A program made the position numbers and the translations under genes. Shown one piece after another: positions 17,109-24,297 of a stretch of DNA of 64,000 bases. Every line of letters begins with the position of its first letter. The stretch's first letter is position 1. The stretch is taken from contig NZ_CP019982.1 of NCBI RefSeq assembly GCF_002982135.1, forward strand, positions 25,355 to 89,354, given 5' to 3'. The notes under the pieces are model-generated. The model saw only the letters and a program-made list of their open reading frames with translations. It did no database searches and had not been told where the DNA came from. Origin of the DNA: Pediococcus inopinatus. Lineage in GTDB: Bacteria; Bacillota; Bacilli; Lactobacillales; Lactobacillaceae.

Positions 17109-17126
17109 TGTCATTACTTAATGACA
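17109..17126. promoter_or_regulatory. Palindrome upstream of resolvase 1
   Basis: TGTCATTA-CT-TAATGACA is a perfect inverted repeat 19 bp before the resolvase start. It could be the enzyme's recombination site or an autoregulatory operator. Confidence 0.5.
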
Positions 17127-17145
17127 TAAGTAAGGAGATAAAAAG

Positions 17146-17700
17146 ATGAAATATGGCTATGCGCGGGTCAGTACCACTGATCAAAAATTAGCAAATCAAA
17201 TTGAGTTACTAAAATTGGCAGGAGCAGAAAAAATCTTTCAAGAAAAGTTTACTGGCACAACTACCGAACGACCGGAGTTTCAAAAACTGTTGCGCGCTCT
17301 AAAAACAGGTGATACTTTGATTGTCACTAAGCTGGATCGGTTTGCACGGAACACGCGCGAGGCCTTAGCCATTATCCAAGAGTTGTTTAAAGAAAATGTC
17401 AAAGTCAACATTTTGAATATGGGCTTAATTGACAATACGCCGACTGGCCAATTAGTCTTTACAATATTTAGCGCCTTTGCGCAGTTTGAACGCGATATGA
17501 TTGTCACGCGCACACAAGAAGGTAAAGTGTATGCCAAGCAACATGATCCGTTGTTTCGGGAAGGGCGACCGAAAACGTATTCTGATGAACAGATCAGATT
17601 TGCTTATGAGTTGCGAAAACAAGGCATGACTTATAAGATGATTGAACGAAAGACGGGGATTAGTAAACGCACGCAACAGCGAAGGTTTAAGTCGATTTAA
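17146..17700 (+). CDS. Serine recombinase (resolvase/invertase), copy 1
   Basis: 184 residues. The resolvase domain has the catalytic serine S9 in YARVSTTDQ, the arginine motif LDRFARN (about 65) and FAQFERD (about 118). A C-terminal helix-turn-helix ([18 protein letters not shown]) ends the protein. These enzymes resolve plasmid multimers or invert short segments at sites next to their own gene. A perfect palindrome lies just upstream. RBS AAGGAG. About 40 percent like the other two recombinases by eye, so it belongs to a separate subgroup. Confidence 0.9.
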   Translation: MKYGYARVSTTDQKLANQIELLKLAGAEKIFQEKFTGTTTERPEFQKLLRALKTGDTLIVTKLDRFARNTREALAIIQELFKENVKVNILNMGLIDNTPTGQLVFTIFSAFAQFERDMIVTRTQEGKVYAKQHDPLFREGRPKTYSDEQIRFAYELRKQGMTYKMIERKTGISKRTQQRRFKSI

Positions 17701-17997
17701 AAATAGGTGTTTTAAGAATTGAATGTTTAATTAATCACGTACGACGGGGATTGCCGCTTTATTAAACAGTTGTGAGAGAAATTTATTTAGGGATTTTAAG
17801 CACTATTTATACCTGTTGTGCTATTGAGGTTAGTTGTGATAAGGATTAATTTGTACTACAAAAGGCCTACTCAATTGTTAGTTGAGAAGGCCTTTTGTGG
17901 GTATTTTGATTAGAGCTATTAACCCTATGCTAATTATAAGGCTTAGCTTTCAAATGGAACATACTATTATCCAAATTATGATTTGTTAAGGTGGTGT
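17701..17997. other. Intergenic region with a terminator, no gene seen
   Basis: About 300 bp between resolvase 1 and the inverted arm. A strong hairpin at 17859-17897 is the only clear feature. Confidence 0.5.
17859..17897 (+). terminator. Strong bidirectional-looking terminator
   Basis: CAAAAGGCCT...CTCAA pairs with TTGAG...AGGCCTTTTG; T- and A-runs on the two sides allow use in both directions. Confidence 0.75.
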
Positions 17998-19349
17998 GAG
18001 AGCATAAAATATCTTGTGTAAATGCATAAAAGATTTCTGAATTGTATAGAAATAGGGAATGCCTTCCCTTATGATATTTAGTAACCACAGAAAACATCAC
18101 AGGAGGCATTCCCCATGAATGAACTTACCACAGAAATTATCGCTGCACTAGCCCAAAAGCAAGATTTGGACGAAGTTTTTCGTCACCACCTCGAAATTGC
18201 GATTAACCAGCTGCTTCAAACCGAATTGGCAGAGTTTTTGGGTTACGAACGCTACTCATACGCTGGGATTAACACTGGTAATAACCGCAACGGCAGTTAT
18301 GAGCGCTCGTTTGATACGAAGTACGGCCAACTTAACTTAACCATTCCTCGAGATCGCAATGGCCGGTTTGAAAATCATACCTTGCCAGCCTACGGTCGGC
18401 ACAGTGATAATTTAGAAACAACGGTCATTCAGTTGTATACCAAGGGCATTACCACTGCTGAAATTGCCGAACTCATTGAGAAAATGTACGGTGCTCACTA
18501 CTCCAAAGCCACGGTTTCCAACATGACTAAAGCCGTCAATGAACAGGTTCAAGCTTTCCAGCAACGTCGACTGGCTTCACAATATGCGGCCATCTTCTTA
18601 GATGCCACTTACTTGCCGTTAAAGCGGGATACCGTTCAAAAAGAAGCCGTTCATATTGCGATTGGCATTCGTCCAGATGGTACGAAAGAAGTGCTGAACT
18701 ACCAAGTGGCGCCAACGGAATCGACTGGAATCTGGACTGAACTGCTGGGAACCTTGATCAAGCAGGGCGTTAAAGATGTGCTGTTGTTTGTGTCCGATGG
18801 GTTAGTTGGTTTGGATGAAGGCTTGAATCGGCATTTCCCTAAAGCCAAACGACAACGTTGCCTGGTTCATGTTGGGCGGAATCTGATGAACAAAGTTCGC
18901 GTAAAAGACCGCAAGGCCGTGATCAGTGACTTTAAACAAGTTCATCGGGCCGCCAACCGTGAAGCAGCCGAACTGAAACTGAATGAGTTCGCCAACAACT
19001 GGCATCAGACCTATCCCAAATTAATCAAAGATCTGCTTAAAATGCCGAATTTACTCACTTTCATGGACTTTCCACCAGCTATCCGGCAATCACTATACGC
19101 CACTAACCTGATTGAGAACTTTAATAAGCATCTCAAGCGCACCACCCACCACAAAGAACAATTTCCAACGGAAGATTCACTGGATCGCTTCCTGGTTTCT
19201 CAGTTTAATGTTTATAACGAGAAGTCTCTGAAGCGGATCCACCGAGGGTTCAAAGGACTCCAGGACACCTTGGAAGCATCATTTATTTAAGTTAGATACA
19301 TATTATATGTACGAAGGCATTTCATTTACACAAGATTCTTGACGCTACC
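17998..19349 (+). mobile_element. IS256-family element, copy A
   Basis: Left end GAGAGCATAAAATATCTTGT; the reverse complement of the right end reads GGTAGCGTCAAGAATCTTGT. Complete, with one transposase gene. No 8-bp target duplication is visible. Identical in gene content to copy B at 24298-25649 and the parent of the deleted copy at 27978-28891. Confidence 0.85.
18115..19290 (+). CDS. IS256-family transposase, copy A
   Basis: 391 residues. Mutator-type DDE residues: D in FLDATYLPLKR (about 163), D in FVSDGLVGLDE (about 227) and E in NLIENFNKHLKR (about 337). Conserved CLVHVGRN lies between them. AGGAGG RBS upstream. The protein is identical to copy B on the opposite strand. Confidence 0.93.
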   Translation: MNELTTEIIAALAQKQDLDEVFRHHLEIAINQLLQTELAEFLGYERYSYAGINTGNNRNGSYERSFDTKYGQLNLTIPRDRNGRFENHTLPAYGRHSDNLETTVIQLYTKGITTAEIAELIEKMYGAHYSKATVSNMTKAVNEQVQAFQQRRLASQYAAIFLDATYLPLKRDTVQKEAVHIAIGIRPDGTKEVLNYQVAPTESTGIWTELLGTLIKQGVKDVLLFVSDGLVGLDEGLNRHFPKAKRQRCLVHVGRNLMNKVRVKDRKAVISDFKQVHRAANREAAELKLNEFANNWHQTYPKLIKDLLKMPNLLTFMDFPPAIRQSLYATNLIENFNKHLKRTTHHKEQFPTEDSLDRFLVSQFNVYNEKSLKRIHRGFKGLQDTLEASFI

Positions 19350-19836
19350 AAGATTTTACTTGCCATACGTTTTAGGTATAGTGATAGCACCTATAATAGG
19401 TGGTTTAGTTGGAAAAAGAAGCAAAAAAATTTCTTTAATTGGAATGACAGTTGGACTGATATTAGTATTAATCACGCCATTTTTTACAAGTAGTGTTTTA
19501 ATATTAAGCACTTTTAAGAGTGTTTTTAATGGCTGGTTGACTGAAATATATAGGCATCAAGATGAGTTACCAAAGGATAAACGTATCTGGGTTAAGTACA
19601 CTATTCAAAGTATGGGAAGTATCGCCCATCAGTTTGTTTTAATGATAATAGGTTCTTTACTTGTTATGGGCAATCAATCATCAGTTAAAACCTTTTTTGT
19701 TGTGACTAGTCAGAAAATTCCTACGGTCGAAAGCAGAACTTTGATGACCAACTGGAATGGCATTGCAACAGGAATCCTGTTGATTGGGTTGATTGTCTAT
19801 GGACTAGGTTCAGCAATCAAAATAAACGTAAAATGA
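19350..19836 (+). pseudogene. C-terminal fragment of a membrane transporter (MFS-like)
   Basis: About 160 residues starting LPRFYLPYVLGIVIAPIIGG, with four to five hydrophobic helices. It looks like the C-terminal half of a major-facilitator permease; the assignment is by hydropathy and a GxxxxKRSKK loop only. The front is lost at the IS256 right end, and the apparent start codon lies in the IS end. An identical fragment is in the other arm. Confidence 0.6.
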
Positions 19837-20011
19837 TGTCATTTTTGCAGCGATCCACAAAAATTTGAGTGAATTTTTAATTGGGCACTAGCATTCAATG
19901 GGTTGGGGCGACTTGATTGTAGCACAGGACGATAGGCCCTTTTGTTGTGCATAAAAATAGTGTTGATGGATTTTATCCATCAACACCAAAATATCATAAA
20001 CCCCATAAAAA

Positions 20012-20923
20012 TTACTTTTCTGTAGTACTAATTATCTTATAAAGTTGCTGATACTGACTAAGCATCCAAGTTTTATAAGTTTTTCCGGACGGTAAAGTTT
20101 CAGTAACAGCCAGAACTGGAACATTATTTTTTCTTGCTAAACTTACTAAATTGTTAACAGTATTTGAATCCACTTGTTTGTTAAAAACAAAGAACGCAAT
20201 TTTGTGATTCTTAATATTTGTTTGCATTGTTTTAATAGTCTTTGGAGATGGATCAACACCATTTTCAGTGTCTTCCTCAAAACTATGATCTGCTACTTTA
20301 AAACCGGCGGCCTGTAAAGCGTAATCAAATACCGGTTCACTAACGTAAACCTCTTTATTGGTAGTCTTCTTAGCGACTGCATTGATTCGTTTAATTTGTT
20401 GATTAATCGAAGCTAAAGACTTAATATATTGCTTGGCATTGGCTTTAAAGTAAGCTTCGTTTTTAGGTTGTAATTTACTGAAATGTTTAGCCAAGTCGTT
20501 AGCTAGTTTAGGCATTGTTTTTGGGTTATACCACAAATGCGGATTATCTCCATCCTTTTTATCTAAAAGATCTTCACCAACTTTAATATATGTAGCCTTA
20601 GGGGCATTTTTAGCCAACTTGCTCATCCAGCCATCATAACCCACTCCGTTTGCAACCAATACATTGGAGTTAGCCACTTCTTTAGCTATTTTGGAGGTTG
20701 GCTCATAATCATGTGGATCAACACTAGGATTATTAATCACAGACGTTACATGTCCCTTGTTGCCGACAACTGCCTTAGCGACTTCCCCATAAAAATCAGT
20801 TGTTGCTGTTACTGTTATTTTATTATTTTTAGTGGATGAAGTAGATTGTGAGCACCCAGCTATAAACGTCGCGGTCCCAATAAAAGTAATAATCAATGTT
20901 AAAAGCTTTAATGTTTTTTTCAA
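20012..20923 (-). CDS. znuA: ZnuA/AdcA-type zinc-binding lipoprotein of an ABC transporter
   Basis: 303 residues from a TTG start (20921-20923) preceded by TGAGGAG. Lipoprotein signal with lipobox IAGC (C24). The cluster A-1 substrate-binding fold carries H71 (DPHDYEP), H129 (NPHLWYN) and H213 (ADHSFEED). Three histidines is the zinc-type pattern, whereas manganese/iron homologues have an acidic third ligand. It would capture zinc outside the membrane. No ATPase or permease gene is nearby, so it must feed a chromosomal ZnuBC-like transporter. It is the last gene of the Zur-type operon and ends 8 bp from the inverted arm. Confidence 0.85.
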   Translation of the reverse strand: MKKTLKLLTLIITFIGTATFIAGCSQSTSSTKNNKITVTATTDFYGEVAKAVVGNKGHVTSVINNPSVDPHDYEPTSKIAKEVANSNVLVANGVGYDGWMSKLAKNAPKATYIKVGEDLLDKKDGDNPHLWYNPKTMPKLANDLAKHFSKLQPKNEAYFKANAKQYIKSLASINQQIKRINAVAKKTTNKEVYVSEPVFDYALQAAGFKVADHSFEEDTENGVDPSPKTIKTMQTNIKNHKIAFFVFNKQVDSNTVNNLVSLARKNNVPVLAVTETLPSGKTYKTWMLSQYQQLYKIISTTEK

Positions 20924-20976
20924 AATTATTTTCTCCTCAAACAATAATATATTTAATGGTTGAAATACCATTTTAC

Positions 20977-21849
20977 CTAATGCACGTACTGTGTAATTCC
21001 TCTTACTACATCACGGGCAACTAATCTTTGATATATTTTAGATTTTATGTGTTTAAAATCATGTGTGCTATCCATAAATCCCATTTCAATTAGTACTGCC
21101 GGTCTTTGATTATCGCGTAACACTTCAAAATCGCCAAAAGCTATTCCACGATTAACTAACGGAAGATTAACAAAATTATTGTTAAGTTTCTGAGCAAGCT
21201 TACGAGCATTCTGATGGTATTGAAACACTTCAAACCCTTGGGCAGCATTTTTCTTTCCCGCAGAATTAAAATGAAAACTAATAAACAACGTTGCCTTATC
21301 CATATTAGCTATTTTAGGCCGTTTAGACAATGATACCGATTGATCTGATTGACGAGTTAGTATAACCCGTGAATATTTTGACCTTAATAACTGGGCTACT
21401 GCCAAGGCGGTTGGCAAGGTGTATGTTTTTTCCATGGCGCCATGCAACCCAATGGTACCGGAATCAATCCCACCATGCCCTGGATCAAGAACGATTGTTG
21501 CTTCTGCCAATGAATTGATAGCTCGATACTTAGTTTGATGAATCAACCAGCTTGCAACCCAGCCTTGATGATGGCCAACTTTAACACGCCACCATTTAGT
21601 ATGAACGTTCTTTTTTTCTACCTTTAATCTGGTTCCGTAAGCGAGCTTTTCGATAATGTGACCCTTTGGTGTCGGCATGTCACGCAAATTAATTGTTTGT
21701 GCAGTGACTTTAGGCTCACAGAAATATTGAATAGTTAGATGTCCCACGATATATACGAGACCAACAATAATGATGACACGTAATATAAACAATGGCTGCT
21801 TCCAGAATGGTATTTTGTTATTAATCAATGTGCTCAAATCCTTAATCAT
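20977..21849 (-). CDS. Membrane-anchored N-acetylmuramoyl-L-alanine amidase with SH3 domain
   Basis: 290 residues. Transmembrane helix at 18-40, a bacterial SH3-like domain at about 48-105 (NLRDMPTPKG... WWRVKVGHHQGWVASWL) and an Amidase_3 catalytic domain from about 117. Metal and catalytic residues are H125 (DPGHGG), E140, H193 (SFHFNS) and E255 (LIEMGF). It cleaves the peptide stem from peptidoglycan outside the cell and needs zinc, which makes its place in a zinc-limitation operon odd. It ends 53 bp before the znuA TTG start, in the same direction. Confidence 0.88.
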   Translation of the reverse strand: MIKDLSTLINNKIPFWKQPLFILRVIIIVGLVYIVGHLTIQYFCEPKVTAQTINLRDMPTPKGHIIEKLAYGTRLKVEKKNVHTKWWRVKVGHHQGWVASWLIHQTKYRAINSLAEATIVLDPGHGGIDSGTIGLHGAMEKTYTLPTALAVAQLLRSKYSRVILTRQSDQSVSLSKRPKIANMDKATLFISFHFNSAGKKNAAQGFEVFQYHQNARKLAQKLNNNFVNLPLVNRGIAFGDFEVLRDNQRPAVLIEMGFMDSTHDFKHIKSKIYQRLVARDVVRGITQYVH

Positions 21850-21909
21850 TTAATGTGATTTAAGCATAGTGATTAACAGTCTCTTTGTAAAGTACGGCAG
21901 AGGCTCTAA

Positions 21910-22038
21910 TTAGTCTGCCCGGGTAAACAGCCGTCTCTGTTTTTTAATCACTTTAATCGTTTTCAACGCACGTTTTCTTGTCTTTATATTGGGACTTTTT
22001 AGATGTCTGCAAGCACTCGAATGGTCTTCCTTTTCCAT
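21910..22038 (-). CDS. Small basic protein in the zinc operon (unknown)
   Basis: 42 residues (MEKEDHSSACRHLKSPN...), strongly basic in the second half, with one Cys and two His in the first twelve residues. ATG at 22038 has GTGAGGA upstream at good spacing, and the frame lies between rpsN and the amidase in the same direction. No family is recognised, and it could be a chance frame. Confidence 0.4.
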   Translation of the reverse strand: MEKEDHSSACRHLKSPNIKTRKRALKTIKVIKKQRRLFTRAD

Positions 22039-22068
22039 GATAGTTATCCTCACTACAAAATTTTATAA

Positions 22069-22338
22069 TTACCAACTGGCCTTGTGTATCCCAGAAATTT
22101 GTCCCAGTAAGGCATATTTGCGGAAATTTAATCGGGACATTCCAAACTTACGCATATACCCACGAGGCCGCCCATCTAAAACATCTCGATTTCGTAATCG
22201 GATTGGATTAGAATCCTTGGGCAACTTAGCCAGTGCCACGTAATCTCCCTGTGCTTTTAAATTTTTCCGTTCACCAGCATACTTCGCAACTAACTTCTTC
22301 TGACGCTCATATCTAGCTATTTTTGACTTCTTAGCCAT
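22069..22338 (-). CDS. rpsN: 30S ribosomal protein S14, zinc-independent form
   Basis: 89 residues ([17 protein letters not shown]... [21 protein letters not shown]). This is the long uS14 type that lacks the CxxC zinc ribbon of the short form. In Firmicutes the zinc-free paralogue replaces the zinc protein when zinc is scarce, freeing metal. AGGGGGAA precedes the ATG. It follows rpmG by 21 bp. Confidence 0.95.
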   Translation of the reverse strand: MAKKSKIARYERQKKLVAKYAGERKNLKAQGDYVALAKLPKDSNPIRLRNRDVLDGRPRGYMRKFGMSRLNFRKYALLGQISGIHKASW

Positions 22339-22359
22339 TAGAATTTTCCCCCTTGTGCC

Positions 22360-22509
22360 CTAATTAATCTCAGTGAACCAAACTCTGTGTTTTAACTTTG
22401 GCGAGTATTTTTTTAATTTGATCTTATGAGGTGTATTCTTAGGATTCTTACTTGTCAAATACAGTTTTTCCTTTGTGTCCGCATTAGCTAAAATAATTGT
22501 TTTCCACAT
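22360..22509 (-). CDS. rpmG: 50S ribosomal protein L33, zinc-independent form
   Basis: 49 residues (MWKTIILANADTKEKLYLT). bL33 normally carries four cysteines for zinc; this protein contains none, so it is a C-minus paralogue. ATG at 22509 chosen because AAGGAAGGTG lies just upstream. Same direction and operon as rpsN and rpmF. Confidence 0.93.
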   Translation of the reverse strand: MWKTIILANADTKEKLYLTSKNPKNTPHKIKLKKYSPKLKHRVWFTEIN

Positions 22510-22531
22510 TTTTGCACCTTCCTTATTGGGT

Positions 22532-22834
22532 TTAAAAAGAACAAGCACCTAGCAGACTATCCATAGCATCTTCATCAACTGATGAAATCACAAATTTTAC
22601 TTGTCGCGCCATTGAAAAATCTATAATTTGTCCTTGATGGTCTAAAAAGAGCAAATCGTATTCTGCCTTAATCATTCCTAGAATAGCGACTATTAGCCAG
22701 GTACTATTACTTAAGGGTGATTGAACCGTCAAGTAATTATTAGAATTACTAAACTTAAGATTAGCTTTTGGACAATCATAATAATTAAAAGCACACTGGA
22801 AACATTGTTTTATTAGCTGATCCGAGAATTCCAT
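22532..22834 (-). CDS. Unknown 100-residue protein in the zinc operon
   Basis: 100 residues from ATG 22834 (MEFSDQLIKQCFQCAFNYYD), preceded by AGGAG at good spacing. An upstream start at 22864 would overlap rpmF. It has CFQCAFNYYDC near the N terminus, a hydrophobic stretch STWLIVAILGMI (about 54-65) and an acidic C terminus ending LLGACSF. I do not recognise a family. Position between rpmF and rpmG in a Zur-type operon suggests a role in zinc limitation. Confidence 0.7.
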   Translation of the reverse strand: MEFSDQLIKQCFQCAFNYYDCPKANLKFSNSNNYLTVQSPLSNSTWLIVAILGMIKAEYDLLFLDHQGQIIDFSMARQVKFVISSVDEDAMDSLLGACSF

Positions 22835-22860
22835 GCTAAGACTCCTATTGCTCTTCATCA

Positions 22861-23040
22861 TCACTTGAGCGATTTATGAATTACCTGTTTTCCGTGATAA
22901 TAACCCGATAATGAGACATGATGTGAAAGTACATATTCTTGAAGTTGGTTATCCCAATGAATAGCCGGCAACATTAACTTTTGTGTAGCTCTTCGTTTCC
23001 TCTTTCGAGATTTGGACTGACGGCGTGCAGGTGTAGCCAT
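22861..23040 (-). CDS. rpmF: 50S ribosomal protein L32, zinc-independent form
   Basis: 59 residues starting MATPARRQSKSRKRKRRA, with the L32 signature HHVSLSGYYHGKQV. The cysteines that bind zinc in normal bL32 are absent (no Cys in the whole protein). First gene of the leftward operon; GGAAGGA lies before the ATG, and the promoter and operator lie 22-71 bp upstream. Confidence 0.9.
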   Translation of the reverse strand: MATPARRQSKSRKRKRRATQKLMLPAIHWDNQLQEYVLSHHVSLSGYYHGKQVIHKSLK

Positions 23041-23061
23041 AAAATCATTTCCTTCCGTTCT

Positions 23062-23111
23062 AAATAGTAATCGCTACGATTTAGCATACGATATTGCGTT
23101 TGCTATGTCAA
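23062..23111 (-). promoter_or_regulatory. Promoter with Zur-box-like operator for the zinc-starvation operon
   Basis: On the minus strand TTGACA (complement of 23106-23111) and TATGCT (complement of 23083-23088) are 17 bp apart. Directly downstream, 23062-23082 matches the Bacillus Zur box (arms AAATCGTAAT and ATTACGATTT around one base) at 18 of 21 positions. Bound Zur would sit beside the -10 and block transcription when zinc is sufficient. Confidence 0.8.
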
Positions 23112-23154
23112 TATAAAATATCCTTGACAAAGCATAGGCAATGTAGCAGACTAC

Positions 23155-23175
23155 AAAAAGCAATTATTACGATTT
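23155..23175. promoter_or_regulatory. Second Zur-box-like site
   Basis: AAAAAGCAAT-T-ATTACGATTT matches the Zur consensus at 18 of 21 positions, with one perfect arm. It lies upstream of the operon promoter. It could support repression by looping or control a rightward transcript that ends at the terminator at 23243. Confidence 0.65.
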
Positions 23176-23242
23176 ACAATCGATTTTTACTTTTCCCTTT
23201 GCTTAGAGAACCCCCGCTTTAAGTAATCCCATTCTAGGGACT

Positions 23243-23286
23243 ACTCCTAAAGTTCATGCGGAAGTCACTTAACTTTAGGAGTTTTA
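23243..23286 (+). terminator. Strong rightward terminator without an evident gene
   Basis: ACTCCTAAAGTT (23243-23254) pairs perfectly with AACTTTAGGAGT (23271-23282), followed by TTTT. No reading frame lies between the Zur-type box and this terminator. Confidence 0.75.
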
Positions 23287-23331
23287 TTATGGAAATAATT
23301 TCAAATACAACAATATTAAAAACATTACTAG

Positions 23332-23510
23332 GTAGATTAAAAATTCGATCCGATTTTTTACAAATTGGTTAGCGTAACCTGATAAGGTGCTTGCTAGTGG
23401 GGACTTTAGATGGTTTTTGGTTAATCTGGAGTAACATAGTTGTTAAATCTTGATCACAAATGTGACCAGAACAAGTCCCTTAGGTTAAAAAATACAGTGT
23501 TTGACTTATC
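23332..23510 (-). pseudogene. Decayed fragment of an ISLpl1-like IS30 element
   Basis: GGTAGATTAAAAATTCGATC and the text after it follow the left 170 bp of the IS30 at 1410 with many substitutions, including the transposase C-terminal codons. It is a mutated remnant. Confidence 0.7.
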
Positions 23511-23584
23511 TCCTGATAATTAATATTAATATACTTGACATAGGATCTATATGGATAATCAATGTTTGATGACATTCTGAAATA

Positions 23585-23635
23585 AATAAGCGGCTATACC
23601 AACGATTATCTCCATGTTAGTATGAGCCGCTTATT
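23585..23635. terminator. Long-loop hairpin next to the right arm
   Basis: AATAAGCGGCT (23585-23595) pairs with AGCCGCTTATT (23625-23635), with additional ATAC/GTAT pairing inside. Possibly an old terminator. Confidence 0.5.
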
Positions 23636-23810
23636 AATAGTTTGGGGTCTATGATATTTGGTGTTGATGGATAAAATCCATCAACACTATTTTTATGCAC
23701 AACAAAAGGGCCTATCGTCCTGTGCTACAATCAAGTCGCCCCAACCCATTGAATGCTAGTGCCCAATTAAAAATTCACTCAAATTTTTGTGGATCGCTGC
23801 AAAAATGACA

Positions 23811-24297
23811 TCATTTTACGTTTATTTTGATTGCTGAACCTAGTCCATAGACAATCAACCCAATCAACAGGATTCCTGTTGCAATGCCATTCCAGTTGGT
23901 CATCAAAGTTCTGCTTTCGACCGTAGGAATTTTCTGACTAGTCACAACAAAAAAGGTTTTAACTGATGATTGATTGCCCATAACAAGTAAAGAACCTATT
24001 ATCATTAAAACAAACTGATGGGCGATACTTCCCATACTTTGAATAGTGTACTTAACCCAGATACGTTTATCCTTTGGTAACTCATCTTGATGCCTATATA
24101 TTTCAGTCAACCAGCCATTAAAAACACTCTTAAAAGTGCTTAATATTAAAACACTACTTGTAAAAAATGGCGTGATTAATACTAATATCAGTCCAACTGT
24201 CATTCCAATTAAAGAAATTTTTTTGCTTCTTTTTCCAACTAAACCACCTATTATAGGTGCTATCACTATACCTAAAACGTATGGCAAGTAAAATCTT
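23811..24297 (-). pseudogene. Transporter C-terminal fragment, copy in the right arm
   Basis: Same translated sequence as the fragment at 19350-19836, on the opposite strand, cut at the IS256 right end. Not expected to be functional. Confidence 0.6.

Larger units (their letters stand above)
17998..20004 (+). repeat. Left arm of a 2.0-kb inverted repeat
   Basis: This arm and the one at 23644-25649 are near-identical inverted copies, with one visible indel (four versus three A residues near 19990) and a few substitutions at the outer and inner edges. Each arm contains, from outside in, a complete IS256 element, a transporter gene fragment and an ISL3-type end (CATCAACACCAAA...CCCC). They bracket the zinc-starvation operon at 20005-23643. 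Confidence 0.92.

Noticed and set aside
21885..21955. Rightward terminator (CAGAGGCT ... AGCCGTCTCTG with T6)
   Set aside because: Stem is interrupted and points against all local genes; part of it lies in the small leftward frame.
19960..23670. ISL3 element spanning the zinc operon
   Set aside because: The two GGGGT ends point away from the operon, so they are inner edges of the arms, not the two ends of one element containing it.
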